64,000 bases of DNA from Plectrocnemia conspersa. Its lineage: Eukaryota; Arthropoda; Insecta; Trichoptera; Polycentropodidae. The stretch's first letter is position 1. Every line of letters starts with the position of its first letter. The notes under the pieces were generated by a model. The model ran no database searches, was not told where the DNA came from, and saw nothing but the letters and a program-made list of their open reading frames with translations. Positions 51,951 to 64,000 of the stretch are shown piece after piece. Location of the stretch: assembly GCA_009617715.1 (NCBI GenBank), contig VTFK01000187.1:1-64000 (forward strand), in the 5' to 3' direction. Both the position numbers and the translations under genes were made by a program.

Positions 51951-52673
51951 CATGGTTTCCCAAACTATGTTCCGCGGAACACTGGTGTTCCGCGGGTGCA
52001 AAATATGTGTTCCGCGGAGCCTAAATAGATATTTCACAAAAATTTGGAGTATATTAAAAAAATTGTTAGTCTTGCTAATACATAAAAACTGTTCACAAAT
52101 CTGATAAAAAAGCTTGAAACTATTGTAATTTATTGCGTTAAAACAGGATTCGGTGTATACTTTTGGAAATATAAATGATTTAAATAAAATTTGCATAAAA
52201 ATGTATCGATTTTCTTGTACATTAATTTAATCTGGTTGCTTATAATACAGATTTTTTTTCCATTTTGACAAAAAAAAATATTACAGAATTTACATATTAT
52301 TCAAAAACTACCCATGGATCTTTGGTTGAAAACAGGAAATCTGACGAAAGAAATGCCAAATACTTCTACTGATACATTTATCATCGAAGAAGAAAATAAT
52401 CCAAAAACTGAGAATACACCTGATCAATATTCTGCCTGATACAAAAAAAATTGTAATTTAAGACCCCAAAATCATCAGTCATTAGGAGTTTAATTTATTT
52501 GAATTTTTATGTTGATTTAATAAATGATATTTCTTTTTTAACATTTTTTTATTTTTTATTTATACTATTATGAATTACCCAACCTAAAAAATAAGCTAAG
52601 TGTTCCGCCAAAGTTTTCGGATTTGCCAAGTGTTCCGTCGCTGAAAAAGTTTGGGAAACCCTGGTCTAGATAA
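51951..52673. mobile_element. hAT-superfamily element with intact ends and 8-bp duplication
   Basis: The element is 723 bp. The left end is CATGGTTTCCCAAACTATG; the right end read on the minus strand is CAGGGTTTCCCAAACTTTTT. The first 15 bases match except for one position. Both ends are followed by GTTCCGCGGAAC- or GACGGAACACTTGG-type GGAACAC motifs. The flanks are identical 8-mers, gtctagat, at 51943-51950 and 52674-52681. 8-bp duplications and CAGGG-type termini are diagnostic of hAT. It is too short for a transposase and so nonautonomous, but it keeps a short frame at 52314-52439. Confidence 0.92.
52314..52439 (+). pseudogene. Remnant of hAT transposase N-terminus (41 codons)
   Basis: A small open frame inside the hAT element begins MDLWLKTGNL and continues with Thr/Asn/Glu-rich residues to a TGA. 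Several hAT/ZBED-type transposases begin with M-D-x-W-L-K, followed by a low-complexity acidic stretch before the zinc finger. Its position 364 bases inside the left end suits a transposase start left after internal deletion. No zinc-finger or catalytic residues remain. Confidence 0.45.
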
Positions 52674-52985
52674 ATCGCCAGTTGCTGAAGTTTTAAGTAT
52701 AGACAACACACATTGAAAAAGTAATATAAAGTCTAGCCACTACAATCATAACAAACAAATACAGTAAGAAGAAAATTCATATAATCTATTTATTAAAAAT
52801 CGAAAGAAAACAAGTTGGAAAATTTTTTTTATAAAAGCATTTTCTTAAAAAAAAATTCTGCACTAATTCTGCAAATTATTAACGTAAAATTTACCTTTAA
52901 TGTAATTAACCATTGAATTTTTTCCCTTAAATATATCATATACAATATATCAAACACAGATTTTAATTGATTTTAGCAATAAACA

Positions 52986-53027
52986 CAAATAACATTATAT
53001 ATTAAATATAATATATAATGTTATTTG
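52986..53027. repeat. Perfect AT-rich hairpin, 19-bp arms
   Basis: CAAATAACATTATATATTA is repeated in exact inverse order at 53009-53027 after the 4-base loop AATA. It lies between the hAT element and the mariner relic. It could be a cruciform-prone repeat or the fused ends of a small transposon. Confidence 0.8.
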
Positions 53028-53089
53028 TTCGTTTATTTAATGAAACCAAAAAAATCATTTTTAATGTTTATTTTTATTTAAATAATTTA

Positions 53090-53780
53090 TTATACAATTA
53101 TTTTCTAAAGATAACCTTTTCCACCTCTCCGGCACTTTTTAATTCCATTAGCATAAAATGTTAAAAGCTTTGATGCATTCAGATAACTCCCTTTTCACAT
53201 CGTCTGCATTTATTTTTTTCTCTCAAAGAAGTATTGCATAGATCAAAATAAATATTATTTGGAAGAAGCAATGTCTGAAGAATAAGGTGGATGAGATAAA
53301 ACCTTTCAATGAAGTTTCTTGATTTTATTGAAAGGCTATTTCGCCTCATGGGGACGCGCATTGTTGTGTTGTAGAACAATTTGACTTTTGTTGATAAGTT
53401 CAGACTTTTTAACTTCCTTGTGCAAAATAATAAGCTGTTTACAAGTGCAGGCCTTTTTTTATTTCCTTGCTGATCGTAATATTAAACGCTGATATTGTTT
53501 GGCCAGGTTTAAGATTTCAATTGACCCAACATAGACACAAAATAGGCTTCTAGGTATGTTTTGATACTTGACCTTTAGATACCAACTATCTTCCACGACA
53601 ATTGTTGTCGTACAACACCCATTTCACATCTCCGGCTATCAAATGATCGAGAAAAGGCGACTTGGTTAAAGATCCAGAAGGTTTTGAGATATGCGGATAC
53701 GCGCTGACTTGTTTTCTTTGCTCTATGCTGGATTCGTCTTCATTTCTGCAGCCAGGACATCATCTCCCACATACAGAACT
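53090..53780 (-). mobile_element. mariner transposase relic, catalytic domain
   Basis: Minus-strand broken frames in the expected order: HLIAGDVKWVLYDN (first catalytic Asp, at about 53620-53640), KPGQTIS, then SNCSTTQQ / LQHNNARPHE (second site, where D is replaced by N) at about 53345-53375, then KVLSHPPYSSDIASSK (third Asp), then FYANGIKKC near the end. These are the signature blocks of mariner transposases (GDExW, HDNARPH, YSPDLAPSDYxLF, F-Y-x-x-G-I). Many stops and shifts, plus the D-to-N change, show it is long dead. No clear terminal repeats were found. Confidence 0.78.
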
Positions 53781-55686
53781 ATTTTTAATATCGTAATTTC
53801 CTGTTCAAATTTTTTTAAGTAATTTTTGACATTTATTGATATCTAAAGAATCACCTACTATTCTAAAAATGTTAAAAAATCATATATTTTTGTTTAAATT
53901 ATTTACTTATAATAAAAGACTAACATAAGTATCAACGGGCAAAGTAGGACTGACTGGTATAACTTAAATTAAAAAAAAATACATTTATTTCGAAATAATT
54001 ATATATGTAAATACATACATATGTATATATGTATATATTATATGAATATACATATAGATAAGCTTATTAAATATATTATAAACAATTCATCCTTATTTGT
54101 CCATAAACGAATTTCCCGATCGAATGGCAATTTGTCTTTTGCCACTGAGAAAGATTTTTCCTTACAGGAAAAAATTCTTCGGTAATCGGCTTTGTTCTAC
54201 GCTTCCGTTTTATCAGGCTTATCCTTATTAATTCTAAAGCACATTCGTTAACGCCATACATTAACAATCCCCTTAATAAATACGTGCGGATATATACGAA
54301 GACATTAGCGCATAAATTCTTATATATACATACCAGATACCTACATTAGGATCCAATTATGCGGATGGGATTCGAACACAAAAATGTCGCCATCAATCGA
54401 CCCATTTGCCAAGTCATATGTGAATGAGATACGTCCGAAGTGAGAAGGGTCCATTGGATAAAATGTAGATTAAGCAATCTCCAAGATTGAGAAAACGTTC
54501 AAATCGGCGAACCGCTCACATGGGTTTTTGATATATAATCGTATGAATTAATGCGGAAAATTATGACGCTATCAAAGTTTTTTACATACTCATGTGACAC
54601 ATGATTTCAATTTTGTAGTAAATTCGAAAGACTTTCAAAGTGACAATTTTGGATATTGTCATCAGATACGAATTTATTGCCGATTGTCAAATGTGATTTT
54701 AATCGAAAGTGGTCGCTTCGTATGGATATTTGCATAAGCTGGTGGAGTAACACTGATCGTATCGCATTTTGTCGATATTTCGAATAACGTTAAACTTTTA
54801 AGCCTTATCGTATCAGTATTTTCAACGCAAGCAAAATTCACGTACAGAGTTTTTATTGAAAAAAATTTATTATCGAATACTACAAATACTTTTAATATAT
54901 ATCTATATAAAGGAATAAATAATAAACAAGGTTTATCAATAAAAACATAATAATATCAATTGATATTTTAATTCTTTAAGCAAACGTGCTATATACAAAA
55001 AAATGTAACACTATTATATTAGACATATACTACATTTGAAAAAGATTAGCTAAACTCATTGTTTTTAATATTAAAAATCGATAAAGCAGAAATTTTGGTT
55101 AAAAATCCATTGGCCACATTGTCCGACAAAAATTGTCAAGGGCCATATATAGTAGAATTTAATAATTATTTTTGACTAGACTGCAACCCACATTACCATT
55201 AGATTGATCATATCACTATTTTTTATACATAAAACAATAGCATATGATTTTTTATGTTTTTTAAATCAATGCATATACAATAAGTATTTTGAAGATCATT
55301 GTATAAAATTTTACTGTTTGTATGCTTCGTGCTAGAAAAATAACGTATCGCAAAAATAGACATAAAATTTGCATTATACAGATATAAACTTATTAAATTA
55401 CAATTAAGACAATTGCAATTGCATATATGCTTTAAAATCTATACATTATATAACGTAATTTAATTGTAACAACATTGAAAAGGGTTTCGTAGGCTGAAAG
55501 TTATACTAAAACGCAAAACCAAGAATATACTAAATATTTTGAAATCCTCACTAATTCACATATGGCTGTCGCCATCCAGCTCCTTAATACGCCGGATCGT
55601 ATTATTTAATATTTATATTTAATGTTTTTTCCTTTTTCTTATAATGATTTTTTTGTGTATTGCAATAAAACAAAATTGTGTTTTTT
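53781..55686. other. Noncoding, AT-rich
   Basis: No gene or recognisable element. A TATG/TACA simple-repeat patch is at 54001-54060. The stretch 54350-54850 is modestly GC-richer, without structure I can name. Confidence 0.5.
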
Positions 55687-55746
55687 AGACCATCGTGACT
55701 TACCCCAATGCGTCACGACTCGTGACGCATTGGGGTACGATGGTCT
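55687..55746. repeat. 60-bp hairpin with 18-bp perfect arms
   Basis: TACCCCAATGCGTCACGA (55701-55718), a single C, then its exact inverse TCGTGACGCATTGGGGTA (55720-55737). An outer pair AGACCATCG (55687-55695) and CGATGGTCT (55738-55746) extends the stem, with a 5-base asymmetric insert TGACT on the left. The GC-rich stem is sharply different from the AT-rich flanks. It could be two terminal repeats of a transposon fused by internal deletion. Confidence 0.85.
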
Positions 55747-55989
55747 TAATTTTATTTATTATATTTTTTAAACATATATTTGGTTATATGCACTTTTATT
55801 TTTTAAAATATTGCTCTAAATGCTTTAATCATTATTTTGAAAAGTTTTTTTTTTTTTTTGCTTTATTTTATCTAGAGATTATCACTATGTTTTCTTAATT
55901 GATAGTTATTTTCATATTACTTTTTAAATAAGACAATAAAGGGGTTGAATTTTCAAAGCATTTTTTATTATTATATTGTACATTAGCAC

Positions 55990-56484
55990 TTATATAATTT
56001 GTAGTTTATTATTTATTTATTTATTTTATTAATTTATTTAGCTTAATAGCTAATCTTTACATCTAACAAATTTAGTAAACATATATAAAAATATATAAAA
56101 AATACATAACAGAAAGAAAAAAAAAAAAATATACAATAATAAAGTCTTAATATTATAATTTATTTCTATATGTACGAAGGTGTTTTTTTTATATTCCATT
56201 TATGAAACCCGTTATATTTTTTTGCTGTTTCGGATTTCTCTTGGAAGACTATTATATAAATCAAAACCTCCGTACATAATTCCCCTAGCCGTACTCGTTT
56301 TCTTATACTTAATTATCTTTAAATTTTCTCTATTTCTAGTATTATATTTATGTACATCTTTATTTCTTATTAAATACTTATTAAAATATTCTGGTAACAT
56401 ATTATTTTCTAACTTATATATAAATACTAAAACATTCATACTCAATATTTCTTGAACATTCAACCATTCTAATCTATCAATCAT
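55990..56484 (-). mobile_element. Jockey/CR1-type non-LTR retrotransposon, 3' end
   Basis: A minus-strand open frame (56484-56212) encodes RLEWLNVQEILSMNVLVFIYK, LPEYFNKYL, HKYNTRN, and GFDLYNSLPREIRNS before the stop. This is the characteristic C-terminus after the RT of insect non-LTR elements (R-L-x-W-L-x-V, F-I-Y-K, L-P-x-Y, Y-x-T-R, LYNxLPxEIR). The stop is followed by a 3' tail of about 220 bases ending in GATTAGCTATTAAGC and AAATAAATAA-type repeats, as in this class. The frame is uninterrupted over 90 codons, so the copy is relatively young. It is 5' truncated near 56484, as is usual for target-primed insertions. Confidence 0.82.
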
Positions 56485-59400
56485 ACTTTTACAATTATGA
56501 ATGATTGAATTATTTTTTTTTGATTAAAAACTGAAATAAGTTTCAGTTGTTATTGTAAAAAATATACATTATTATTATATCTGGTCATAATAAAAAAAAA
56601 TCGTCATTTTTCGTCTCAACGCGCGTGACTATTGACGAATTTAACAACAAAGGGGACCAAAAGTGACGCTTTACAACGAACGCCCGAATATATAAAAAAA
56701 AAGAGAAAATCCACCGATGATATATGGCAAAATAGCGTTTCATACACACAGACACACTTACACACAAACTTTTTTGCAACAAATTCCACTTATTCTGTTC
56801 GAGGTGCCGGACTTATCGACCCGATACGCGGAACACCGCGAGCCTTTTGCGGCGAGTGTGTTCGCGATTTAAATTTCATCCGTAGATAATATTTTACGTC
56901 GTTTATTATGATTATAAAAAAACCTGCCGGATCCATTCATAAACTGGCGAAAAACGACGCGGCTCTGCGAAAAAAGAGAAAGGCGTCGGAAAATTTATAC
57001 CTTGGGACCGTTACGTGACGGAAAATTTGGGCATATTGAAACTGCGCCTGTCTAATTGTATATACGCGAGCGCTTTATATAATATGTCGTATTTATTGCG
57101 GACTTTACGATTCAGTATAAAACGGTTATGACGTTATAAAATAAATAAAATATACAATGCTTACGTATGTGGGTGTATATATATATACATTACGCGTACG
57201 TACATATATTATATATACGGACATTTTTCATTCGCGCGCTCCGTTTATATACGTGAGTCGTAAAATTACGCCTTTATTATGGGCGAAAACCCACAAAAAT
57301 TTATACGTAATGCGCGAATTATTCGCCGGTGTGTGCGTGCAAACTGTACCCCTGTCGATTTTTTCCGTAATTAATTAATAATAAAAAAAATCAGGAGCAA
57401 AATAAAAAAAAACATGTCGCTTCCATGAATACAGATTCGTTTAATCGAATGTGTTTTTTAATTACATCCAGGTTTTATTGTGTTTTTATTTATCTGTATG
57501 TCTTGCTAACAATAAAAAAGTTTTATTGCAAAAATTTACATTTTCATACATAAAAAAAATCATTAATCTAATAAATATCGTTCCAACTTTTCTTAACGCG
57601 TTTCCCCTGACTTTTATTTGGCAGTGAAATGTTTGCGTCAAGTATCGTACGTCTAGAAATAAAATATATCATCAAAGACAATATTTTATATTTCATAACA
57701 AAAATCAATCATAACTTATTATTGCGAAAGTTATTCGTATGATTTTGAAAAATAATACTAAAAACATGACATGCTCAAACGAAACTTTATATGAAAAAAG
57801 CAATCTTATTACGAAAAGTTATAAATATATAATGTTTTGAACATTACATATATTTTTAATAGATACACAATGGGAAATTAAGTGATTACGTTGAAAAAAC
57901 TAAGTAAAATTGAAAGCGGTAAATGTTTCAATATCGATTATTTTAATATAAGACACACCCTGTTTTTAAAGTTCACCAAATATTAATTTAGCGGGGTAAA
58001 TATTAAAGTACCTAAAATACATATTCAATTGTAGAATTATATATGTTTAGTTTAGATTAGTCTAATTATAATTATTAGAACAATTATATATAAGATACTG
58101 GTATTTTATATTGAAAAATATTTATTACTAAAACACTTTGGGTTAACGCTTGTTATATTACAATAGTAAATTTAAATAAATCTGAACTTCGTAGACTGAT
58201 ATGCAATAAACTCTTACTTCTTTAATATATGAGCTATTGAAATTACGTACACTAACGGTCGATTAAGATAGATATTAAGCATATTCAATGTGTTTTTAGG
58301 GTTGCAAAATATTTGCTTAAAATAATCAGTATAATATTTTAAAATAAATTTTAAAGATAAACAATTATCATAACTAGCTAACTAGAAGATTAAATTCGCT
58401 ATTTATTCTACCTATATTTTCAAGCGTATTTGCAGCAACAATGCAGAGCTACATCTTAAGCTCTAACTGATACGACGTGATGTGGCTTTTGCGGGCGAAT
58501 CAAAGAAGGGATAGATAAAAGGCAGTGGGTTCTAAGGGGAATATACAATTTATAAAAAATAAGAAAATCTTATGATCATTATCGATAATATTGCCGTAGT
58601 AAAGACACAAAGATTTTGTTACTTAAGCATGAATATAAACAAGTCTATATAGATCATCAAGTTACTTTTTAACAGATTCGCACTATTCCGTAAAAATAAT
58701 TTCATGTTACGTTACTCAAGTTCAAATCTATAAACACACGAAAGCTATGAAAAGTTCTCGGGAGCTTTATTAAAAATACCTTGAACCTTTTTAAAAACCT
58801 CATGTTTAGAATATTAAGATGAGCAGTTTAAAAAGTACTTTAAGAGCATTATATTTTAGATTTTTTTAAACATGTTTTGACATTAAAATTGTACCATATG
58901 CTAAGCCTGATTTTATTGCGCTTATTGTTTTCAACGCCATTATATTCACGCAAAGTTTTTTATATAATTTGGTTACTTATAATAAAATAGCTATGAACCT
59001 TTTTGACATTGTACACAAAGTACATCAATGGCTAAATTCATTTTTGAAAAGTATGGTCTTCACACTTTATCATAAACTCAACTTCTTTCTGATTTATATT
59101 CCCAAAACTATTTTTCCTTATCTTGTATATATTTAGATATCATAGTCATAAACACAAATAAGCTCGTGATTATTTCTGTTGCAGTTTATGCTATCGTAAA
59201 TAATAAACGGATCACTGAACAAACCTTGCTTATTACAGTTGATGCGTTGCATCTTAACTTTTCTATCCTCTGTATGCTTTATAAGTTACTAATAATAATA
59301 ATTCATGACTATTGATCTACACAGTTGCAAGAATATACATTATATAACACATCTGATTTGTCAAGGATTCGCAATAGGCGAACGCACATTCAAGACGCTG

Positions 59401-62400
59401 GAAAACTTTGTCTATTTTCCACTCATGAATTTATAGTGCGATCATATTTCCATTCCGGGGCAAAAATGGCAGTTTGGAAATCGCGAATCCGGGCTTCAGC
59501 CCTAATGCCCGCCAGAATGAACAGATTTTCGTCACGCGACACTGAGTTACTACGCTGTGACATGGCAACGTTGCACGACGAAAGGATGATAAGTAGCATT
59601 TAAAATTTTGATTTAGTGCTTTATTATACGTCCACATTTTCCACGCCGAGATCGTTTTACGGACCGAACAACACGGCCTCTCTATTTATTCTAGATTCAA
59701 TAATAAACATGACCCATTAACGTGCCTCCTGTGCGCGTATATAAAAATGATTAATGCTTTGGCCCCCGGCTGAAATACGCGAGCTTTTATAATAATTAAA
59801 ATTACGCCCGTTTAACGGATAAATTTCATTTTATATAGGCAGGAACAGTGTAGAACGTGAAAATTTGGTTGAGTACTAAGTAATAATGTTGTTGTTAACT
59901 CTGTTGCTGTTTACTTATGCTGTGTGTTTTTTCTCAATTATTTTAATGTATAATTTCTGTCTCTCTATTTTGTAACATTCAGCCTAAATTGTGGCGTAAT
60001 AATTATTTTGCCAAGCGCAATTAAATTGTACAATATGCGATGAGAAATGAGCCAATAAGAACTATAATAGTCAAAGTATTTTTTATATACGCACGTGAAT
60101 CAAAGCAACGGTATTTGAACTAAAAAAAATGCACTAGTGATATGACGCTAAAATTTTTTTTTGCACGATTATTGCCTTCAAAATCTATGTTTATTGCTAG
60201 CCTGACACTTGTTAAATCACAAATAACAAAGGATTGCGTCCTTTTGAGTGCGCCAAAATAAATATTTTGCATGAATAAAAAAGCTTCTTGTTGCCTGGGT
60301 AATTACCAAATTCACACAAACATTCGTGACGTGATATGCGAACACAAAATGGTTTATTGATTTAATTAACAAAAAACAGCATTTTCGGTAACCGTTTAAA
60401 TAAACTGTTATTAGTCAAAAGAAAGAGAAGAAGAAGACAGACAGGAAAAGAAGGAGACGAAAATGTAAATAGAAACGCACTTACTTACACCAGAACACTT
60501 TTTTAAACTTTTCTACTGTGAGTTACGGTCTTTTGGTAATTACAATAATATATGACAATATATAATAATTACAATAAAATTTAATTAAACAGAATTATTA
60601 TTTATACGTGGTTTTGCTTACGGGCCAATTTTGATGAGCAAATATAGGCCGTAGAACTAAGTGTGCATTACTAAATAACAATAAATAAAATTTGATAGTT
60701 TTTAAATGAATATAAATTAATATAAAATATATAAAAAAAATATTACTGCAAAATAAAACTAAAATCAAATAACACAATTTATATTTTATAAATAAAATTA
60801 TTAATTATTAATATTTAAACGATTGATGTAGTGGTAAAAGCTGAACATGCTAGTAAAAACAATAATTTATTAAAAATCAAATTAGTATAGCTTTATACCT
60901 ATATAAAACTCTATTATCTATATTTAGTTTCTTATTAAAGCACTTTTGTAACTTTATGTATATATATTAACTAGCTCGATTTTAATTAATTAACGCTTGG
61001 AAAACATCTAATCTGTGATGATTGATCGCAATTATAATTATAATAATCAGCAATTCCAATCTCTCAGACACAATAGAAACGGGTAATAATTTAGGTTCAT
61101 GTCTATCGATTAAATTAAAAAAACATTTCAGTACTAGCTTAAAATATAAATATATGATTTTGTAAAGAAATATTGATTTACTGTTATACATTGAATTTTA
61201 CGTATTCCATTTAAATCCACGATTATAGCCTATATATTTAGTATATATATTAAATTAATCTAGTCTATTAAAATAAATTATTAATATTCTTTTAAAGCAG
61301 GTGTTAAAAACGAGAAAAAAAATGTATTATAAGAAACTATTGTCTAGCAAAAAAATATATTATGTAAGTTTAGGTTGTCATTTTATACTTAAATTCATAA
61401 ATTTAGGTACTAGTGTACAATATTTGATGCAATGAATTAAATGTGCCCCTTCATTTATAATTATAAACACCAGCATTAAATTTTTAGGAGAATATATTTT
61501 TTATTAAAAATAAAAGTTATGATGTGTTAGTCTACGTTATTTTTATAAAATCTAACTCAAAATATTTTTATAAAATTTGGAAAAAATTTTGTACTTAATT
61601 TTTTAAAATTAAGGTACGATAGATCACAAGGCAATGCAGCAGATGCAAGAAAATCAAGCTCTAGATTATGAAGGAGTGCAAAAACAAAATATAGAAGTAC
61701 GAAAAAGACAAATTTTTTTACAAAATTAAGAAACTACAATTTGTACAATATGAATTATAGAAAACAAACTTTTGACAACGCATTATCAAAGACGTAATAC
61801 TTAATATATTTTTTGTTTTAGCTGTTTTAATTAAATAATCATTTTTCAATCATACCTATTATTATTGAAATCCTATTTACTTTTACAGAATTATAGCTCT
61901 GTTATAGTAATGAAACCACTATTTTTAAAATTTTAATATCACTTGATTTTTTTTAATGTATAAAAGAGACAAACGTTAATTAAAATATTTTTTAGAGATT
62001 TAAAGATTAGGATTTTATTTTACGCAGGTTCAATTTTTAAAAAAAAAAACATTTAATTATAGGCGCGTTTGACCACCCGGTTTTGTCGTGGGCGCTTTTG
62101 TCTCGGCGCTGTTTTGCTTATAAAATACAAAAATAACATCTAAAGGCTTCTTTTATATAAAATCGAACGCAATAGATTTAAAGCGATCAAAGAGGAAAGT
62201 AATGAGATAAAACGTCTTCATTACGTTTACGGTACATATTTGCATATCGTTCCTTAAAATCCTGTAGTTTTTTTTACTTATAATTTTTTCATTGATATCG
62301 TATTTCTCATTTGGCAAAAATACTTTTGTGTGTGTGTACGCGAACCGAATATAAAAGAGAAAAAGGGAAGAAAACGAAATGCGACATTTCCGCGAAATAT

Positions 62401-64000
62401 TGAAGCGATAAATTTTCATTGACGGTTTAGAATGGTTAACGAGCTCATTACGTGCGTTTTTTTCTGTACAGAATTGGATCATTATTGTGAATATTGCTTC
62501 AATATATAATGTGTATATACAGGGTCGTTTTTACTTAAAGTGCGAAGGATGGGTCGGTAACAGGGCGGCGGCGCTAAAGGAGCAACGATTATATAGACAC
62601 TCAACAAACTTTACTATATTTTATTTTAATAATCATTAAAAATTACATAGGGGTCATATGTGCGTGTATATATTATATACATGTTTTAACATTTATTTGC
62701 ATAAGGATATTTTTAATATAGCTTTCAGTGACATAGAATTTTCTTTATGATTATTTATCATTTTAGAAATTAAGGATTTTATATATTGGCTAGTAAAAAA
62801 GGGCTAATATAATATAAAGTATTTTTTACTCTGAAGTTTGGTTAGCAAATATACATTTTGTATTTATCGATATGTTGTTTTAATAATTTGCATATTGTTC
62901 GTTCCTTAAAATTCAAAAGAAGAGGGTTAAATACATATTACAATTTAAAATTACCATCAAAAGGTTTCAGATAATTGCTTAAATAATACACTTGTTTTAA
63001 CTGTACCTATACTTCGTTACGAGAATTTATATGTTTTCAATTTATTCTATTAAAATAAATTCGTGAACAATTTTTTATAATATTGGATTTTTTTATATAA
63101 ATTATTAAATGTTTAATTTACATATGGTACATACTGTATTTTTTGCGTACAAATATAAATTTAATCGTAGCAGTATCTGTATGAGAAAAATAATATCACT
63201 ATATTTTTGAGGGGTGTGTAAAATATATCTACTAAAACATGAATACTCTACATTCAAATGGAAAATTGACTTCTGAAATTTAATTTAGACGCCTCAAAAC
63301 GTTGATTAAATCTCACATTTCTTAATAAAACAGTTGGTTAGTTCAATATTCTCGGAACATCAAGTAATATCAAATAACACTCAGTAATAGTATGCCTTTT
63401 TATTCCGAAAATAAATTAGATTAGGTTACTTAATTTAATTAAATATTTAAAAATTCGAAAGCAAAAAATCGTAAATTATAACGTCGGTAATGTATGGAAG
63501 AAGCATTGCAACGAGGGTTAAACGAATTTTCATCAGGATCTACAGGATCCGTGGCGAAGGGCAGGCAAAAAAGAAATGGGACTAATTTATATCTTGCTTT
63601 CCTCAGGATTCCCTTATTTTTTACCCAAAAATGATTTGTGCTGGGCTCAGATTACAAGCGACCCGTGTCACGCTTATCCGAATTCGATGACGTCAAATAA
63701 AGAGAAAAAAGGATTGGAAGTTGATAACTTACACAGTTTTTCCCCACTTTATCCCCGCATAAGCGATTTTCTTTGGTATTCTTTAAACATATCATTTCTC
63801 CTTAAGAAAATAATATAGCCCGTCGAAGGTTTTGTTGTTAATGCGTGTAATTACGGATGTGTTTTCACAGACAACGATCAATATTTGATTTTCAATTATT
63901 CGATATTTTGTACGTGGATTCTTCGAGGTTTTAATATTTGAAAATATTGGAAAACCGTGTTGATATATGGTGGATTTTGCGCCGTCACGTTGAACGTGAT
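56485..64000. other. Noncoding with several CpG-richer blocks
   Basis: GC/CpG-richer blocks at about 56620-57380, 59440-59850, 62060-62480 and 63480-63820 stand out from AT-rich sequence. None has a coherent coding frame or splice sites in either strand. The last contains a TGACGTCA cyclic-AMP-response-type palindrome at about 63689-63696. A purine-rich tract occurs at 60421-60465. 57400-59300 and 60500-62000 show nothing I can name. Confidence 0.45.

Noticed and set aside
61620..61740. Stretch of balanced codons (MQQMQENQALDYEGVQKQ...)
   Set aside because: No start, interrupted, and I could not match it to any transposase or gene family with confidence.

Overview
The window reads as eukaryotic, insect-type genomic DNA. 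It is strongly AT-rich with scattered CpG-containing GC-richer islands, has split genes with GT-AG introns, and carries decayed insect-type transposons (mariner, Tigger, hAT, R1-like and jockey/CR1-like). A hymenopteran is plausible because CpG is not depleted inside the islands, but the order cannot be proved from the sequence. Most long open frames are chance AT-rich frames and are not annotated.

The one gene I can support lies on the minus strand and occupies 34975 down to 1508. It is the 5' half of a cell-surface immunoglobulin-superfamily gene of the Sidestep (Side) family. Seven exons join with fully consistent phases: 34975-34840, 29093-28946, 20053-19857, 8104-7994, 4990-4682, 1874-1720 and 1655-1508. 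Together they encode 401 residues: a signal peptide, then three Ig domains, each split over two exons and each with its Cys-Trp-Cys core. The last exon ends in phase 1 with a canonical donor, so the rest of the protein (more Ig domains, probably FnIII, a membrane span and a tail in this family) lies beyond the left edge. The second Ig domain carries an unusually long, basic loop.

Region by region: 1-8104 holds exons 4-7 and their introns. The intron 8105-19856 contains a hAT-like element (9050-10532), a Tigger-like relic (11502-12475) and a reverse-transcriptase relic (19321-19640). The intron 20054-28945 contains a long (TA)n tract and a Tc1/mariner-class relic (25220-25460). The intron 29094-34839 contains an R1-like retrotransposon relic (32040-32380). 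From 34976 to 64000 no coding exon was found. It is either 5' flanking sequence or a large 5'UTR intron, since a possible splice acceptor sits 34 bases upstream of the start codon. This part holds a jockey-like relic (39465-40060), two mariner relics (42240-42500 and 53090-53780), a nearly intact 723-bp hAT-type element with perfect 8-bp target-site duplications (51951-52673), a jockey/CR1-type 3' end (55990-56484), a striking 60-bp hairpin (55687-55746), and several CpG-richer blocks that may be regulatory.

The gene's extended, transposon-loaded introns and noncoding islands fit a developmentally regulated neuronal adhesion or guidance receptor, but that role is inferred from the family.
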